Positions 52,561-62,037 of a DNA stretch of 64,000 nucleotides are shown piece after piece. Source of the DNA: Treponema sp. (GTDB lineage: Bacteria; Spirochaetota; Spirochaetia; Treponematales; Treponemataceae); contig JAILLQ010000016.1 in the NCBI GenBank assembly GCA_024693045.1, positions 1-64,000 on the forward strand, given 5' to 3'. Position 1 is the stretch's first letter. Every line of letters begins with the position of its first letter. The notes beneath the pieces were generated by a model. It did no database searches and was not told the DNA's origin. It worked only from the letters and a program-made list of their open reading frames with translations. A program made the position numbers and the translations under genes.

Positions 52561-53865
52561 ATGAAAAATAAAAATAGAATTCTCATAAGTGAATATTTTT
52601 CTTATTTTTTCCCCTGTGTTTTAATGGCAATTGCGACTCAGAGCGCTAATATCATTGATAAGGTTTTTATCGGTAATTTTGTTAATCCGATTGAAATGGG
52701 GGCAGCGAATGCCTGTATGCCCGTTGCACAGTTTGTTTACACTCTTTCAGTTCTTATCGGTGTTGGGGCTTCTGCTGCTATTTCTGTTCTGAAAGGTCAA
52801 CACAAAAATGATGACTGTAATCAGGTGCTTGGAGCATCTCTTTTCTGGAGCCTTCTTTTTGGTTTTCTATTTCTAGCTTTTCTTTTTCTCTGTTCAGACT
52901 CTGTTCTTGCTTTTTTACTTAAAGACAAATCAATTCAGGACCTTGCAAAGAGTTATTATTTGATTTTTATTTTTATTGTTCCTTTCAGACTGTTTTCTGC
53001 TGTAATTCAGAATATTTCTCGTGCTGATGGCTTTCCTAAAATCGGTTCTGCAGCTGTGATTTTTTCTAATGTATGCAATGTATTTTTTAACTGGTTATTT
53101 ATGGGCCCTCTGGAAATGGGAGTTCGTGGAGCAGCATTAGGAACTTTAATTTGTTTTGTCGTAGAATGCCTTGTAAATATGACTTATTTTTTCCGTAGGG
53201 AAAGAAGTTTTAAGGTCTGCTTTAAAGGCTCTCTTTCTAAGACCGGAAGTATTTTTGCTATGGGATTACCTGCCTGCATTGGAACAGGACTTATTACATT
53301 TAAGCTTGTGATATTAAATAATCTAGCGCAAAAACTTAACGGGGGAACAGGACTTATTGTTATGTCGGTGAGTTTATCCTGTCTTTCTCTGGCAAGTATG
53401 TTCAGTGCTGGTGCTAACAATTCCATGGTGCCACTTGCCGGAAAATATTATGGTGCAAAAGACTGGGATAATTTTAAGAGTGTCATAAAGATTTCTGGCT
53501 TTTCGCTATTTGTGTTTACGACCCTGGTTGTACTTCTTCTTGAGTTTTTTGCGGGAGCCTTTACTCGGCTTCATGGAGTAGAGGATAAAGAGGCGATTAT
53601 GCTTTGTGTTCAGAGTATAAGAATATACGCTGTCAGTCTTTACGGTATGTGCTTCACATTTTTCATGATTTACCTGCTTCCTATAATGGGGAAGAAAGTG
53701 ATTTCAACTCTCATGAGCATTTGTGAAGGTTTTGTCTTTATTGTTCCCCTGTGTTTTGTTTTCAGCGGCATAATGGGGATAAAAGGTATATGGGTCGCAT
53801 TTATTGTGACAGAAATTCTTACGTTTTTTGTGTTTCTTGCAGGGAACAAATTTGGTAAAAGATAG
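52561..53865 (+). CDS. MATE-family exporter of the NRPS locus
   Basis: 434 residues with about 12 membrane helices. MatE signatures: FFPCVLMAIATQSANIIDKVFIGNFVNPIEMGAANACMPVAQF near the start and the second-half repeat KTGSIFAMGLPACIGTGLITFKLVILNNLAQKLNG. It is related to but distinct from the MATE protein at 33745. Its stop is 15 bases before the NRPS start, so they form one operon, and export of the NRPS product is the obvious job. MATE genes commonly accompany small reductase-ending NRPS genes in gut bacteria. Confidence 0.92.
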   Translation: MKNKNRILISEYFSYFFPCVLMAIATQSANIIDKVFIGNFVNPIEMGAANACMPVAQFVYTLSVLIGVGASAAISVLKGQHKNDDCNQVLGASLFWSLLFGFLFLAFLFLCSDSVLAFLLKDKSIQDLAKSYYLIFIFIVPFRLFSAVIQNISRADGFPKIGSAAVIFSNVCNVFFNWLFMGPLEMGVRGAALGTLICFVVECLVNMTYFFRRERSFKVCFKGSLSKTGSIFAMGLPACIGTGLITFKLVILNNLAQKLNGGTGLIVMSVSLSCLSLASMFSAGANNSMVPLAGKYYGAKDWDNFKSVIKISGFSLFVFTTLVVLLLEFFAGAFTRLHGVEDKEAIMLCVQSIRIYAVSLYGMCFTFFMIYLLPIMGKKVISTLMSICEGFVFIVPLCFVFSGIMGIKGIWVAFIVTEILTFFVFLAGNKFGKR

Positions 53866-53880
53866 AGAAGAGGTGTTTTT

Positions 53881-56800
53881 ATGGAGAAGGTTACTTTACT
53901 TACTTCGAGTCAACTTGGTGTTTATTTTGAAAACTATCAGAATCCCGAATCATCGATGTATAACATCACGGTTCGCTATGGATTCGAAAAAAAACTTGAT
54001 TCAAACAGGTTGTTAAAAGCTGTAAAAAAAATTTGCGAAACTTATGAAGCTTTTGCTGTTACAATCAGGAATATTGACGGAAGTTTTTACAATGTAGTGG
54101 ATGAAGAAAAGCGTTCTAAGTACATTGATGAACGCGTAAAATTGCATCCACTTACAAGCGAAGAAGAAATTCAAAAAATTTCAGAAAATTATTTTCACCA
54201 TTTTGAACTGGAAAACTCGCCGCTCTATTATATTGATATTTACCCTACAGAAAATTCTGTCTACATTTTTTCTGATATTCATCATGCTATTTGGGATGGT
54301 ACTAGTAATACTTTATTTAAACAGGCTTTAAAGGCTGCGTATGAAGGAATAGAACTTCCGGTTGAATTGATTTCTTTCGAGAAATTGCGTCAGGACGAAA
54401 ATGAACTTGAACAGAATGGTAGAAAGCAGTCTGATTTTGAATTCTATGAAAAGCTATTAAGCGGAAGCGAGGCTGAAGGTCTTCTATACGGTGATATACA
54501 TGGCGAAAATTCAAGAGATTCAAAAAAACTTATAAGTGAAATCTCTGTAGAAGAAAAAAAACTTATTGATTTTGCAAAAACAAATGGAGTTACAGAAAAT
54601 TCAATCTTTATAAATAGTTTTGCCTATCTTCTTTCAAAATATAACTGTTCAGAGGAGGCTATTTTTTCTACTGTAACTGCATCTCGTAGAAGCAGTGAAT
54701 ACCAGTCGAAATTTGGAATGCTAGTAAGGACTTTTCCGTTTTATGCTAAATTTAACGAAGATGATAGCATTGTTGAAATGCTTAAAAATAATTCAGCTTT
54801 GTACAAGCAGAGTCTTATTCATTCTAATGTTGATTTTAGCAGGCTTGTGAATGAACTTCGTTTTAGAAGTGAAATATCTTTTGTTTTCCAGGGAAAAATT
54901 TATGATTCTTTCGAAATTGACGGTGTAAAATGTAATTTCAAGAGACTTATTTCTCAAAACTCAATAGGTAATCTTGTTGTTTTTATTTATAAAAAGGACG
55001 GAAAGTATCTTGTAGAAATGGCATACAATCCGTCAAAGTATTCTGAAATCTTTATTCAGGCTTTTGTAGCTGCATATCAGAAAGTTATTCAGGAATTCAT
55101 ACTGAAAAAAAGTCTTAAAGAAATAGAATTTACAGATGATTCTACTCTTAAATTTTTTGATAAGTTTAAGGGAAAGTCTGTAGAAGAGGATGAAAATCTG
55201 ACTGTAATTGATTTGATAAAGGAGCAGATTAAAAAGAATCCTGAAAAAACTGCGATCGTCTTTAATGAAAAAAGGATTTCTTATGCCCAGCTTGATTTGA
55301 TTACAGGGGGGCTGGCCGCTAAAATCAATTCTTTTGGAGTTCAAAAAAACAGCTTCGTTTCAGTTTTGATTCATCGAAGTCATTTTATGCCGCTTTGTTC
55401 TATAGGCGTTCTGCGTACAGGGGCAGCTTATCAGCCACTTGATCCTTCTTATCCAAAGGAACGTCTGAACTACATGATGAAAGACTCAGCCTCAAAGTTA
55501 TTAATCTGTGACCGTGATTTGCGGGGACTGGTTGACGAATACGAGGGTGATGTAATTTACACAGATGAAATAGAACTTGATAGCAAAAAACTTGAAATGG
55601 CATCTGAACTTGCTTCAGGTAACTCTGGCTGGGCTGACATAAAAGGGGATGATGCCTTTATTATTCTGTATACATCGGGAACAACAGGAATACCAAAGGG
55701 CGTTGTACTTGAACACAGGAATCTTTCAGCTACAATTTCTTACCAGCTTAGAGTTTCAGGGGTTAATGAAAAGTCAAAACATGCTGCGTATGCAAGTTAC
55801 GGCTTTGATGCAAATATGATTGATACTTATCCTGTTTTATGTGCGGGCGGGGAACTTCATATTCTTGATGAAGAAATCCGTCTGGACCTTGCAGGAATTG
55901 ACGATTATTTTTGTAAGAACAAAATAACTTCCACTATGATGACGACTCAAGTGGGACGAGCTTTTGCTGAAATGTCAAATTGTGAGACGCTAAAATATAT
56001 AATGGTCGGCGGCGAAAAACTTGTTCCTCTTGAATTTAATAAGGAATTGGATTTTATAAATGCCTACGGTCCGACAGAATGTGCAATCTATGTAACGTGT
56101 GCGAAGATTGAAAGCGGACAGAACTTTATTCCGATTGGAAAGCCTAACGACAATCTGATTTTATACATTCTTGATAAAAACAACAGACTTTTGCCTTATG
56201 GAGCGAGGGGGGAATTGTGTGTAAGCGGTCCTCAGGTGGGACGCGGTTATCTTAATCTGCCGGAAAAAACTGCGGCTGCATTTGTAAAAAATCCGTTCAG
56301 AGCGGATGCTCCGTATGACCGAATTTACAAAACAGGAGATATTTGTTCCTGGCTTCCAGACGGCAGTATAGCAATAGCGGGACGAAACGACGGTCAGGTG
56401 AAAGTGCGCGGATTCAGAATAGAACTTACTGAAGTGGAAAAGGTTATCCGCGATTTTGCAGATATTAAGGATGCAACGGTGATTGCGCTGGACAGCCCGT
56501 CCGGTGGAAAGATGCTTGCCGCATATATTGTGTCAGATAAAAAGATTGATAAAAAAGCTCTTTCTGATTTTATCCTTGAGACAAAGCCGCCTTATATGGT
56601 TCCGGCTTCAATCATGCAGATAGAAAAAATTCCATTAAATGTGAACAGCAAGGTTGATAAACGCAAACTTCCGGCTCCTGTTTTTGAGGAAGAAGAAATC
56701 GTGCCAGCTTCTACCGAGGTACAGAAAAAAATCAGTGGTGCGGTTTCGGAACTTCTTGGAATTCCGGTGGATAAAATCAGCGTAAACGCTCAGCTTTCTA

Positions 56801-59800
56801 GTTATGGACTTACATCGATTGCAATGCTCAAACTGAATGTTATGCTCGGAAAAATATTTGATCTTCCTATTAAAACTTCCGAGCTTAAGGCAAATAACAC
56901 CGTCTTGCTGCTTGAAAAACTTTTGCTTTCAAAAAAGAAATCTGACTCTGTGGTACGCCTTTCAGATTATCCTCTGACTATGACGCAGATGGGTATCTTT
57001 GTAGAAACTTCCGCAAATCCAGAAACTACGATTTACAACATTCCGATTTGCTTAAAACTTGATTCTTCAATTGATTTGAACCTTTTGAAAAAGGCTATAG
57101 AAAATACTGTAAATGCCCATCCTTACCTAAAGATGAAATTGTTTACAGATTCAGACGGAGATGTTCGTGCAAGAAGAAATGACAATGCCCTTCCTTTTGT
57201 GGAATTAGTAAAGTGTTCGGAACTTCCTTCTAAAGAAAGTCTTCTTAGGCCTTTCAATCTCTTGAAAGATAATTTATATCGCGCAAAGATTTTTAGTACA
57301 AAAGAAGCTGCATATTTATTCCTGGAGGTTCACCATATTGTTGCAGACGGAGAATCACTTTCGATTCTTCTGCATGATATAGGCGAAGCTTATTCTGGTA
57401 AGCAGGTGGAAAGTGAAACTTTTTCTGGTTATGAAATTGCTCTAGAAGAAGAAGCTGCCCGTGAAACAAAGGTACTCAAAGATGCAGAAGACTATTATTC
57501 TTCAATATTTGCCGGCTGTGATCCGGACTGCTTTATTTCAAAATCAGTTGATGAATGTGAAATCAAAGATACTTATGGCTGTCTGGAAATGGAAAGTAGT
57601 GTAGATTTTACACTTGTTCAGAAGGCCTGCGAAAGAAATAATGTTTCAATGAATGCCTTTTACCTTTCGGCGTTCGGTTATCTTCTTTCAAAATATCTTT
57701 ACCGGGAAGATTCAATTTTTACAACAATATATAACGGCAGAAGTGATTCCAGAATGACGAATGCAGTTGATATGCTGGTAAAGACTCTTCCAGTCTATGT
57801 AAATATAGAAAAGAATGATGATGTAGCTAAACTCTGCCAGATTACACAGTCTCAGTTTATGGACAGTATGGCAAATGATTTGTATTCATTTGCAGAGATA
57901 AGCCAGAAATTCGGAATTAAGGCTGATATTCAGTTTATTTTCCAGGGAGATTTTTTTAATTTTGATAAGATGTGTGGAAAAGCGGCAGAAATAATACCTC
58001 TTCGCTTGAACGCAGCAAAGACAGCTTTGGATATCAAAGTATACATAAAGGGTGGAAAATTTTCTTACAAAGTTGAATACAAGGCTGATTTTTATGAGGA
58101 TGCCTTTGTTCGCCAGCTCCTTAAGAATTTGGATATGGCGATAAAAGGCTTTGCAGAAAAGACTAAGCTTTCTGAAATTTCTCTCGTTTCTGAAGAAAGT
58201 TTAAAAGTTTACGATGAATTGAACAGAAATGATATTGATTTTGAAGTTGTTAGCGTAAACAAGCTTTTTGAGCGACAGGTAAAGAAAAATCCTGAAAAAA
58301 CAGCGATTATTGTGAATAACGAATCTCTCACTTATGCTGAGCTGAATAAATTTGCAAATAGAGTAGCTCATGCTCTTATAAAGCGGGGTGTTCATAAAGA
58401 TACGATTATTGGTATGGTTTTTGACCGGACAAAAGAGATTTTTATTGCTGAACAGGGTATTTTGAAGTCGGGTGCAGCTTTCCTGCCGATGGTAGAAGAG
58501 TATCCTGATGACAGAATTTCCTTCTGTTTGCATGATGCAGATAGTCCTTTTGTTCTTACTACAGAAAAGATAAAGGCTGAACGAGCTTCTCTTTTTGAAG
58601 AAGCTAAGCCATGTCAGGTTCTTACGATTGAAGAATTGATTCAGGAAGTTTCAGATAGTAAATGTGATGAAAACCCTGATATTGAAATCCCTGTAGATAG
58701 CCTTGCATATTGTATTTACACTTCTGGATCAACAGGAAGACCAAAGGGAGTAATGCTTGAGCACAGGAATATGTGTAATTATGTTACTTTCAGCGAAAAA
58801 AATGTTTCTCATTATTCTTTGGTAAAGGGTGTAAAAACATCACTTTCTGTTACATCAATCGCTTTTGATATGTCTATAACAGAAAGATACATTTCTCTTT
58901 GTAACGGCATAACCCTTGTAATGGCAACTCTAGACGAAATACACAATCCTTTGCAGCTCAATCAGCTCATGCTTAAGTACAAGGTAGAAACGATTGTATG
59001 TACTCCAAGTTTTCTTTCCAGTCTTTATGATTTTGAAGAATTGCACGCGGCTCTGAAGAATCTTAAAGGTGGACACATCGGCGGAGAAAATCTTCCAGAT
59101 GTGCTTGTAAAAAAGATAAAGACTTTAAATCCTGACTTTCATTTTATAAACGGATATGGTCCTACGGAAACAAGCGTTGCTCCTACCGGACATGAGGTGG
59201 AAATTGGCCGGCGGGTTTTGATTGGCCGTCCTGGTCCAAATGTAAAATGCTTTGTTGTTGATAAAAAAATGAATCTTCTGCCTCCGGGAATTCAGGGGGA
59301 ACTCTTAATCTGTGGAAAAGGCGTTGGCCGGGGTTATATAAATCTACCGGAGAAAAGTGAAAAGGCTTTTGTAAACTACAGAGGATTAAAGGCTTATCAT
59401 TCCGGTGATAAAGTTCGCATTACATCAAAAGGTTTTCTGGAATGTTTTGGCCGATTGGACAATCAGGTTAAGCTTCGTGGTTTAAGAATCGAACTGGATG
59501 AAATAGAAAATGTAATCTCAAGTTTTGACAAAGTCAGACTTGTTAAAGTGATTGTGCGCAATAATGGTAGTGAAGATTATCTTGCAGGATTTTTTACCGC
59601 TGAAAGAAAAATTGATCTCACCGAGCTGAAAAATTACCTTGCAACAAAACTCACTCCATATATGATTCCAGATGTACTTATGCAGCTTGATGAAATGCCT
59701 CTGAACACAAACGGTAAGATTGATAAAAAAGCATTGCCAGAAACTTCTGTTCAATTTGATGAAGCAGAATATGTTGAACCGGCAAACGAACTTGAGAAAT

Positions 59801-61248
59801 TTTTCTGCGATTCTTTCGCAAAGATTTTAAAGCGGGAAAAAGTCGGAGCAACAGAAAACTTTTTTAAGATAGGCGGTACAAGTTTAAGTGCAACAAAGAT
59901 TGTAAGTTTTGCACTGGGAAAAGGCTATAATCTCGTTTATAAGAATGTATTCAAGAATCCAACTCCCCAGCTTCTGGCAAAATTTATAAATGACAGCCTA
60001 ACAGAAGATGCTAGTTCAAATGCAGAAAGTTCTGATGAAATAGTTACTACTAAAACACAGGCGTCTGGAAAAATAAGCACAAAAATTCGTCCATCCCTGG
60101 CTTGTAATACTTTTGACCAGCTGGATGATATTTCGTACACACCGCTTGGAGATGTACTTCTTACTGGGTGTACAGGCTTTTTGGGAATCCATGTTTTAAG
60201 AGAACTTTTGAAAGAGCCGAACAGAAAGATTTACTGCCTGATTAGACAAAGCAGAAAAAAGACTCTTGAACATCGTCTTAACATTATGTACTTCTATTAT
60301 TTTGCAGAGACCTTGGATTCTCTTTTTGGAAAACAGATTTATTTGGTTGAAGGAGATATCACAGAAGAGAATCTGACTGAAAAAGTGAAAAGTTATAAGG
60401 TTTCTGAAATTATCAACTGTGCGGCTTGTGTAAAACATTTTGTAGTTGATGATTCAATAGAAAAAGTTAATTTTCACGGAGTTGAAAATTTGATCAAAGT
60501 TGCACTGGCTATAGGTGCAAAGTTGATACATGTTTCTACAACTAGTGTTGCCGGCGAAGGTGGACCAGAATTTGGCGATGATTTTAAGATGACTGAAACT
60601 ATGTGCGACTTTGGACAAATTCACGAAAATCAGTATGTAGATTCTAAACTAAAGGCTGAACTTGCGATTCTAGATTCAATTGAACAGAAGGGCTTAAGGG
60701 CAAAGATAATCCGAGTCGGTAATCTTTCAAGTCGCTGGAAGGATGGTGAATTCCAAATTAACGCAAAGACAAATGGATTTATGTCCCGCTTAAAGGCTTA
60801 TAAAATTCTTGGTGCTTTCCCGGTTGAACGTCTCGATTCCGAGGTTGAATTTTCTCCAATAGACTATGTAGCAAAATCGCTCATCCTTTTGGGAGGAACT
60901 CCGGACAAATTTACCGTCTTTAACAACCGAAACTGTCATACAGTGCATTTTGCAAATATCATCGATGCCTGCAATTCTTTTGGAATGAAAGTTAATATCG
61001 TAAAGCAGAAAGAGTTTGACCAAATACTTTCTTCCGCCTTGAGCAACGAAAGCAAAATGGTTCAGGTTTCTTCACTACTTTCTTACTGCAACAATGATGG
61101 AAGTCTTCGACATTCAATCAGAAATGATAACCACTTTACGATAAAAGCCCTCTATAGACTCGGTTTCACTTGGTCTATTCCTGATTCTACTTATATTGAG
61201 AAATTCTTGAGGGCACTTGAAATGTTGAACTTTTTTGCCACAACATAA
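53881..61248 (+). CDS. Dimodular NRPS with starter C domain and reductase release (C-A-T-C-A-T-R)
   Basis: 2455 residues. C1 (about 1-415, HHAIWDG 134-140). A1 (about 440-940: LYTSGTTGIPKGV, NAYGPTE, GRNDGQVKVRGFRIE, NSKVDK). T1 (about 945-1015, YGLTSIAML, Ser979). C2 (about 1027-1445, HHIVADG 1151-1157). A2 (about 1455-1955: YTSGSTGRPKGV, NGYGPTE, GRLDNQVKLRGLRIE, NGKIDK). T2 (about 1965-2035, IGGTSL, Ser2001). R (about 2085-2455: LTGCTGFLG, YVDSK with Tyr2252 and Lys2256). All core catalytic residues are present. A leading C domain suggests N-acylation of the first residue; reductive release gives a peptide aldehyde or alcohol, or a cyclised imine/pyrazinone. By-eye pocket residues are D-A-I-M-I-V-A-I-Y for A1 and D-M-T-V-G-I-G-V-A for A2; I make no substrate call. 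GAGGTG precedes the ATG. Confidence 0.95.
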   Translation: MEKVTLLTSSQLGVYFENYQNPESSMYNITVRYGFEKKLDSNRLLKAVKKICETYEAFAVTIRNIDGSFYNVVDEEKRSKYIDERVKLHPLTSEEEIQKISENYFHHFELENSPLYYIDIYPTENSVYIFSDIHHAIWDGTSNTLFKQALKAAYEGIELPVELISFEKLRQDENELEQNGRKQSDFEFYEKLLSGSEAEGLLYGDIHGENSRDSKKLISEISVEEKKLIDFAKTNGVTENSIFINSFAYLLSKYNCSEEAIFSTVTASRRSSEYQSKFGMLVRTFPFYAKFNEDDSIVEMLKNNSALYKQSLIHSNVDFSRLVNELRFRSEISFVFQGKIYDSFEIDGVKCNFKRLISQNSIGNLVVFIYKKDGKYLVEMAYNPSKYSEIFIQAFVAAYQKVIQEFILKKSLKEIEFTDDSTLKFFDKFKGKSVEEDENLTVIDLIKEQIKKNPEKTAIVFNEKRISYAQLDLITGGLAAKINSFGVQKNSFVSVLIHRSHFMPLCSIGVLRTGAAYQPLDPSYPKERLNYMMKDSASKLLICDRDLRGLVDEYEGDVIYTDEIELDSKKLEMASELASGNSGWADIKGDDAFIILYTSGTTGIPKGVVLEHRNLSATISYQLRVSGVNEKSKHAAYASYGFDANMIDTYPVLCAGGELHILDEEIRLDLAGIDDYFCKNKITSTMMTTQVGRAFAEMSNCETLKYIMVGGEKLVPLEFNKELDFINAYGPTECAIYVTCAKIESGQNFIPIGKPNDNLILYILDKNNRLLPYGARGELCVSGPQVGRGYLNLPEKTAAAFVKNPFRADAPYDRIYKTGDICSWLPDGSIAIAGRNDGQVKVRGFRIELTEVEKVIRDFADIKDATVIALDSPSGGKMLAAYIVSDKKIDKKALSDFILETKPPYMVPASIMQIEKIPLNVNSKVDKRKLPAPVFEEEEIVPASTEVQKKISGAVSELLGIPVDKISVNAQLSSYGLTSIAMLKLNVMLGKIFDLPIKTSELKANNTVLLLEKLLLSKKKSDSVVRLSDYPLTMTQMGIFVETSANPETTIYNIPICLKLDSSIDLNLLKKAIENTVNAHPYLKMKLFTDSDGDVRARRNDNALPFVELVKCSELPSKESLLRPFNLLKDNLYRAKIFSTKEAAYLFLEVHHIVADGESLSILLHDIGEAYSGKQVESETFSGYEIALEEEAARETKVLKDAEDYYSSIFAGCDPDCFISKSVDECEIKDTYGCLEMESSVDFTLVQKACERNNVSMNAFYLSAFGYLLSKYLYREDSIFTTIYNGRSDSRMTNAVDMLVKTLPVYVNIEKNDDVAKLCQITQSQFMDSMANDLYSFAEISQKFGIKADIQFIFQGDFFNFDKMCGKAAEIIPLRLNAAKTALDIKVYIKGGKFSYKVEYKADFYEDAFVRQLLKNLDMAIKGFAEKTKLSEISLVSEESLKVYDELNRNDIDFEVVSVNKLFERQVKKNPEKTAIIVNNESLTYAELNKFANRVAHALIKRGVHKDTIIGMVFDRTKEIFIAEQGILKSGAAFLPMVEEYPDDRISFCLHDADSPFVLTTEKIKAERASLFEEAKPCQVLTIEELIQEVSDSKCDENPDIEIPVDSLAYCIYTSGSTGRPKGVMLEHRNMCNYVTFSEKNVSHYSLVKGVKTSLSVTSIAFDMSITERYISLCNGITLVMATLDEIHNPLQLNQLMLKYKVETIVCTPSFLSSLYDFEELHAALKNLKGGHIGGENLPDVLVKKIKTLNPDFHFINGYGPTETSVAPTGHEVEIGRRVLIGRPGPNVKCFVVDKKMNLLPPGIQGELLICGKGVGRGYINLPEKSEKAFVNYRGLKAYHSGDKVRITSKGFLECFGRLDNQVKLRGLRIELDEIENVISSFDKVRLVKVIVRNNGSEDYLAGFFTAERKIDLTELKNYLATKLTPYMIPDVLMQLDEMPLNTNGKIDKKALPETSVQFDEAEYVEPANELEKFFCDSFAKILKREKVGATENFFKIGGTSLSATKIVSFALGKGYNLVYKNVFKNPTPQLLAKFINDSLTEDASSNAESSDEIVTTKTQASGKISTKIRPSLACNTFDQLDDISYTPLGDVLLTGCTGFLGIHVLRELLKEPNRKIYCLIRQSRKKTLEHRLNIMYFYYFAETLDSLFGKQIYLVEGDITEENLTEKVKSYKVSEIINCAACVKHFVVDDSIEKVNFHGVENLIKVALAIGAKLIHVSTTSVAGEGGPEFGDDFKMTETMCDFGQIHENQYVDSKLKAELAILDSIEQKGLRAKIIRVGNLSSRWKDGEFQINAKTNGFMSRLKAYKILGAFPVERLDSEVEFSPIDYVAKSLILLGGTPDKFTVFNNRNCHTVHFANIIDACNSFGMKVNIVKQKEFDQILSSALSNESKMVQVSSLLSYCNNDGSLRHSIRNDNHFTIKALYRLGFTWSIPDSTYIEKFLRALEMLNFFATT

Positions 61249-61266
61249 AAGTCAGACAAATCGGAA

Positions 61267-61800
61267 TCATAACCTTTCTTCATAGATGCAGAATATATAG
61301 CCGTCTGCACTCCATTGCGTAAAGCTGGTTTCAGGCGGAAGAAGTATTCTGCCCTCTATGAAGTCAGAAAGGGATAGTCCTAGGGCTTTTACATAACTTT
61401 CTGCTTTTGTCCATTCGCTAAGATTTATTTTATTTTTCTCGTCAATTTTTTCTATATCTACACCAATTCTTTTTTGAGAAATGGCTGCTATAACTTTTTT
61501 TTCTGAATGAGCAAGACTAAAGTACAGGTCAGGCTGGTATTTAAAAAAAGGTTTTCCCTGTTCAGAAAAATCGACTTCGAAAGATTTTTGACCGTCCTCT
61601 GTAAAAAGCTTCTCTTTTGCATGCTGAATCAAATCGTTCATTAGTATGCCTGCGCCCAAACTTAAACATTTGTCTTTTTTAAACTTGAAAAAGTCGATTT
61701 TTTTACGGCGGTATTCCGGCATTTTCTCATAATACTTGTTGAACTCTTTATCATCATATAAAAAAGATACATCAAGGATTTTAATAAAGGCTTTTTTCAT
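61267..61800 (-). CDS. Sfp-type 4'-phosphopantetheinyl transferase
   Basis: 177 residues. It transfers phosphopantetheine from CoA to the Ser of carrier domains. Motifs: YFSLAHSEKKVIAAIS, RIGVDIEKID (metal-binding Asp and Glu) and LSEWTKAESYVKALG (conserved Glu and Lys; the usual first Lys of KEA reads Ala). It is convergent with the NRPS gene with an 18-base gap, so it most likely primes Ser979 and Ser2001. The ATG at 61800 has TATATT six bases upstream, the leaderless layout; the longer frame would read through that hexamer. Confidence 0.92.
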   Translation of the reverse strand: MKKAFIKILDVSFLYDDKEFNKYYEKMPEYRRKKIDFFKFKKDKCLSLGAGILMNDLIQHAKEKLFTEDGQKSFEVDFSEQGKPFFKYQPDLYFSLAHSEKKVIAAISQKRIGVDIEKIDEKNKINLSEWTKAESYVKALGLSLSDFIEGRILLPPETSFTQWSADGYIFCIYEERL

Positions 61801-61836
61801 TTTAATAATATATAATACAAAAATAATGGACACTTC

Positions 61837-61870
61837 AGCAAGTTTTAATCTCTTTGAAAAAAAAACTTGC
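61837..61870. other. Inverted repeat upstream of the PPTase gene
   Basis: AGCAAGTTTT (61837-61846) and AAAACTTGCT (61861-61870) form a perfect 10-bp dyad with a 14-base centre. It lies between the divergent PPTase and lipoprotein genes, just upstream of the likely PPTase -35 region. It could be an operator or a hairpin; there is no T run on either side to make it a good terminator. Confidence 0.5.
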
Positions 61871-61961
61871 TAATTTGATATTTCTAATTTAAAATCGTTC
61901 ACATAATATTCTATGGTAATAAGGGTCGTCGTATAGTTATTATAACATTTGCAAATCTTTA

Positions 61962-61990
61962 TTTGTAACATCTGTTAATCTTTTTAATAT
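61962..61990 (+). promoter_or_regulatory. Lipoprotein gene promoter
   Basis: TTTGTA, a 17-base spacer and TAATAT. The leader is about 40 bases with AAGAGGAG at 62021, so this gene has a conventional ribosome-binding site. Confidence 0.6.
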
Positions 61991-62037
61991 ATGAACTGCC
62001 TTATTAAAAAAATTATATCTAAGAGGAGTTTATTAAT

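Noticed and set aside
53881..61248. Several 60-110-codon minus-strand frames inside the NRPS gene
   Set aside because: All are antisense shadows of intact NRPS domains with no ribosome-binding sites.
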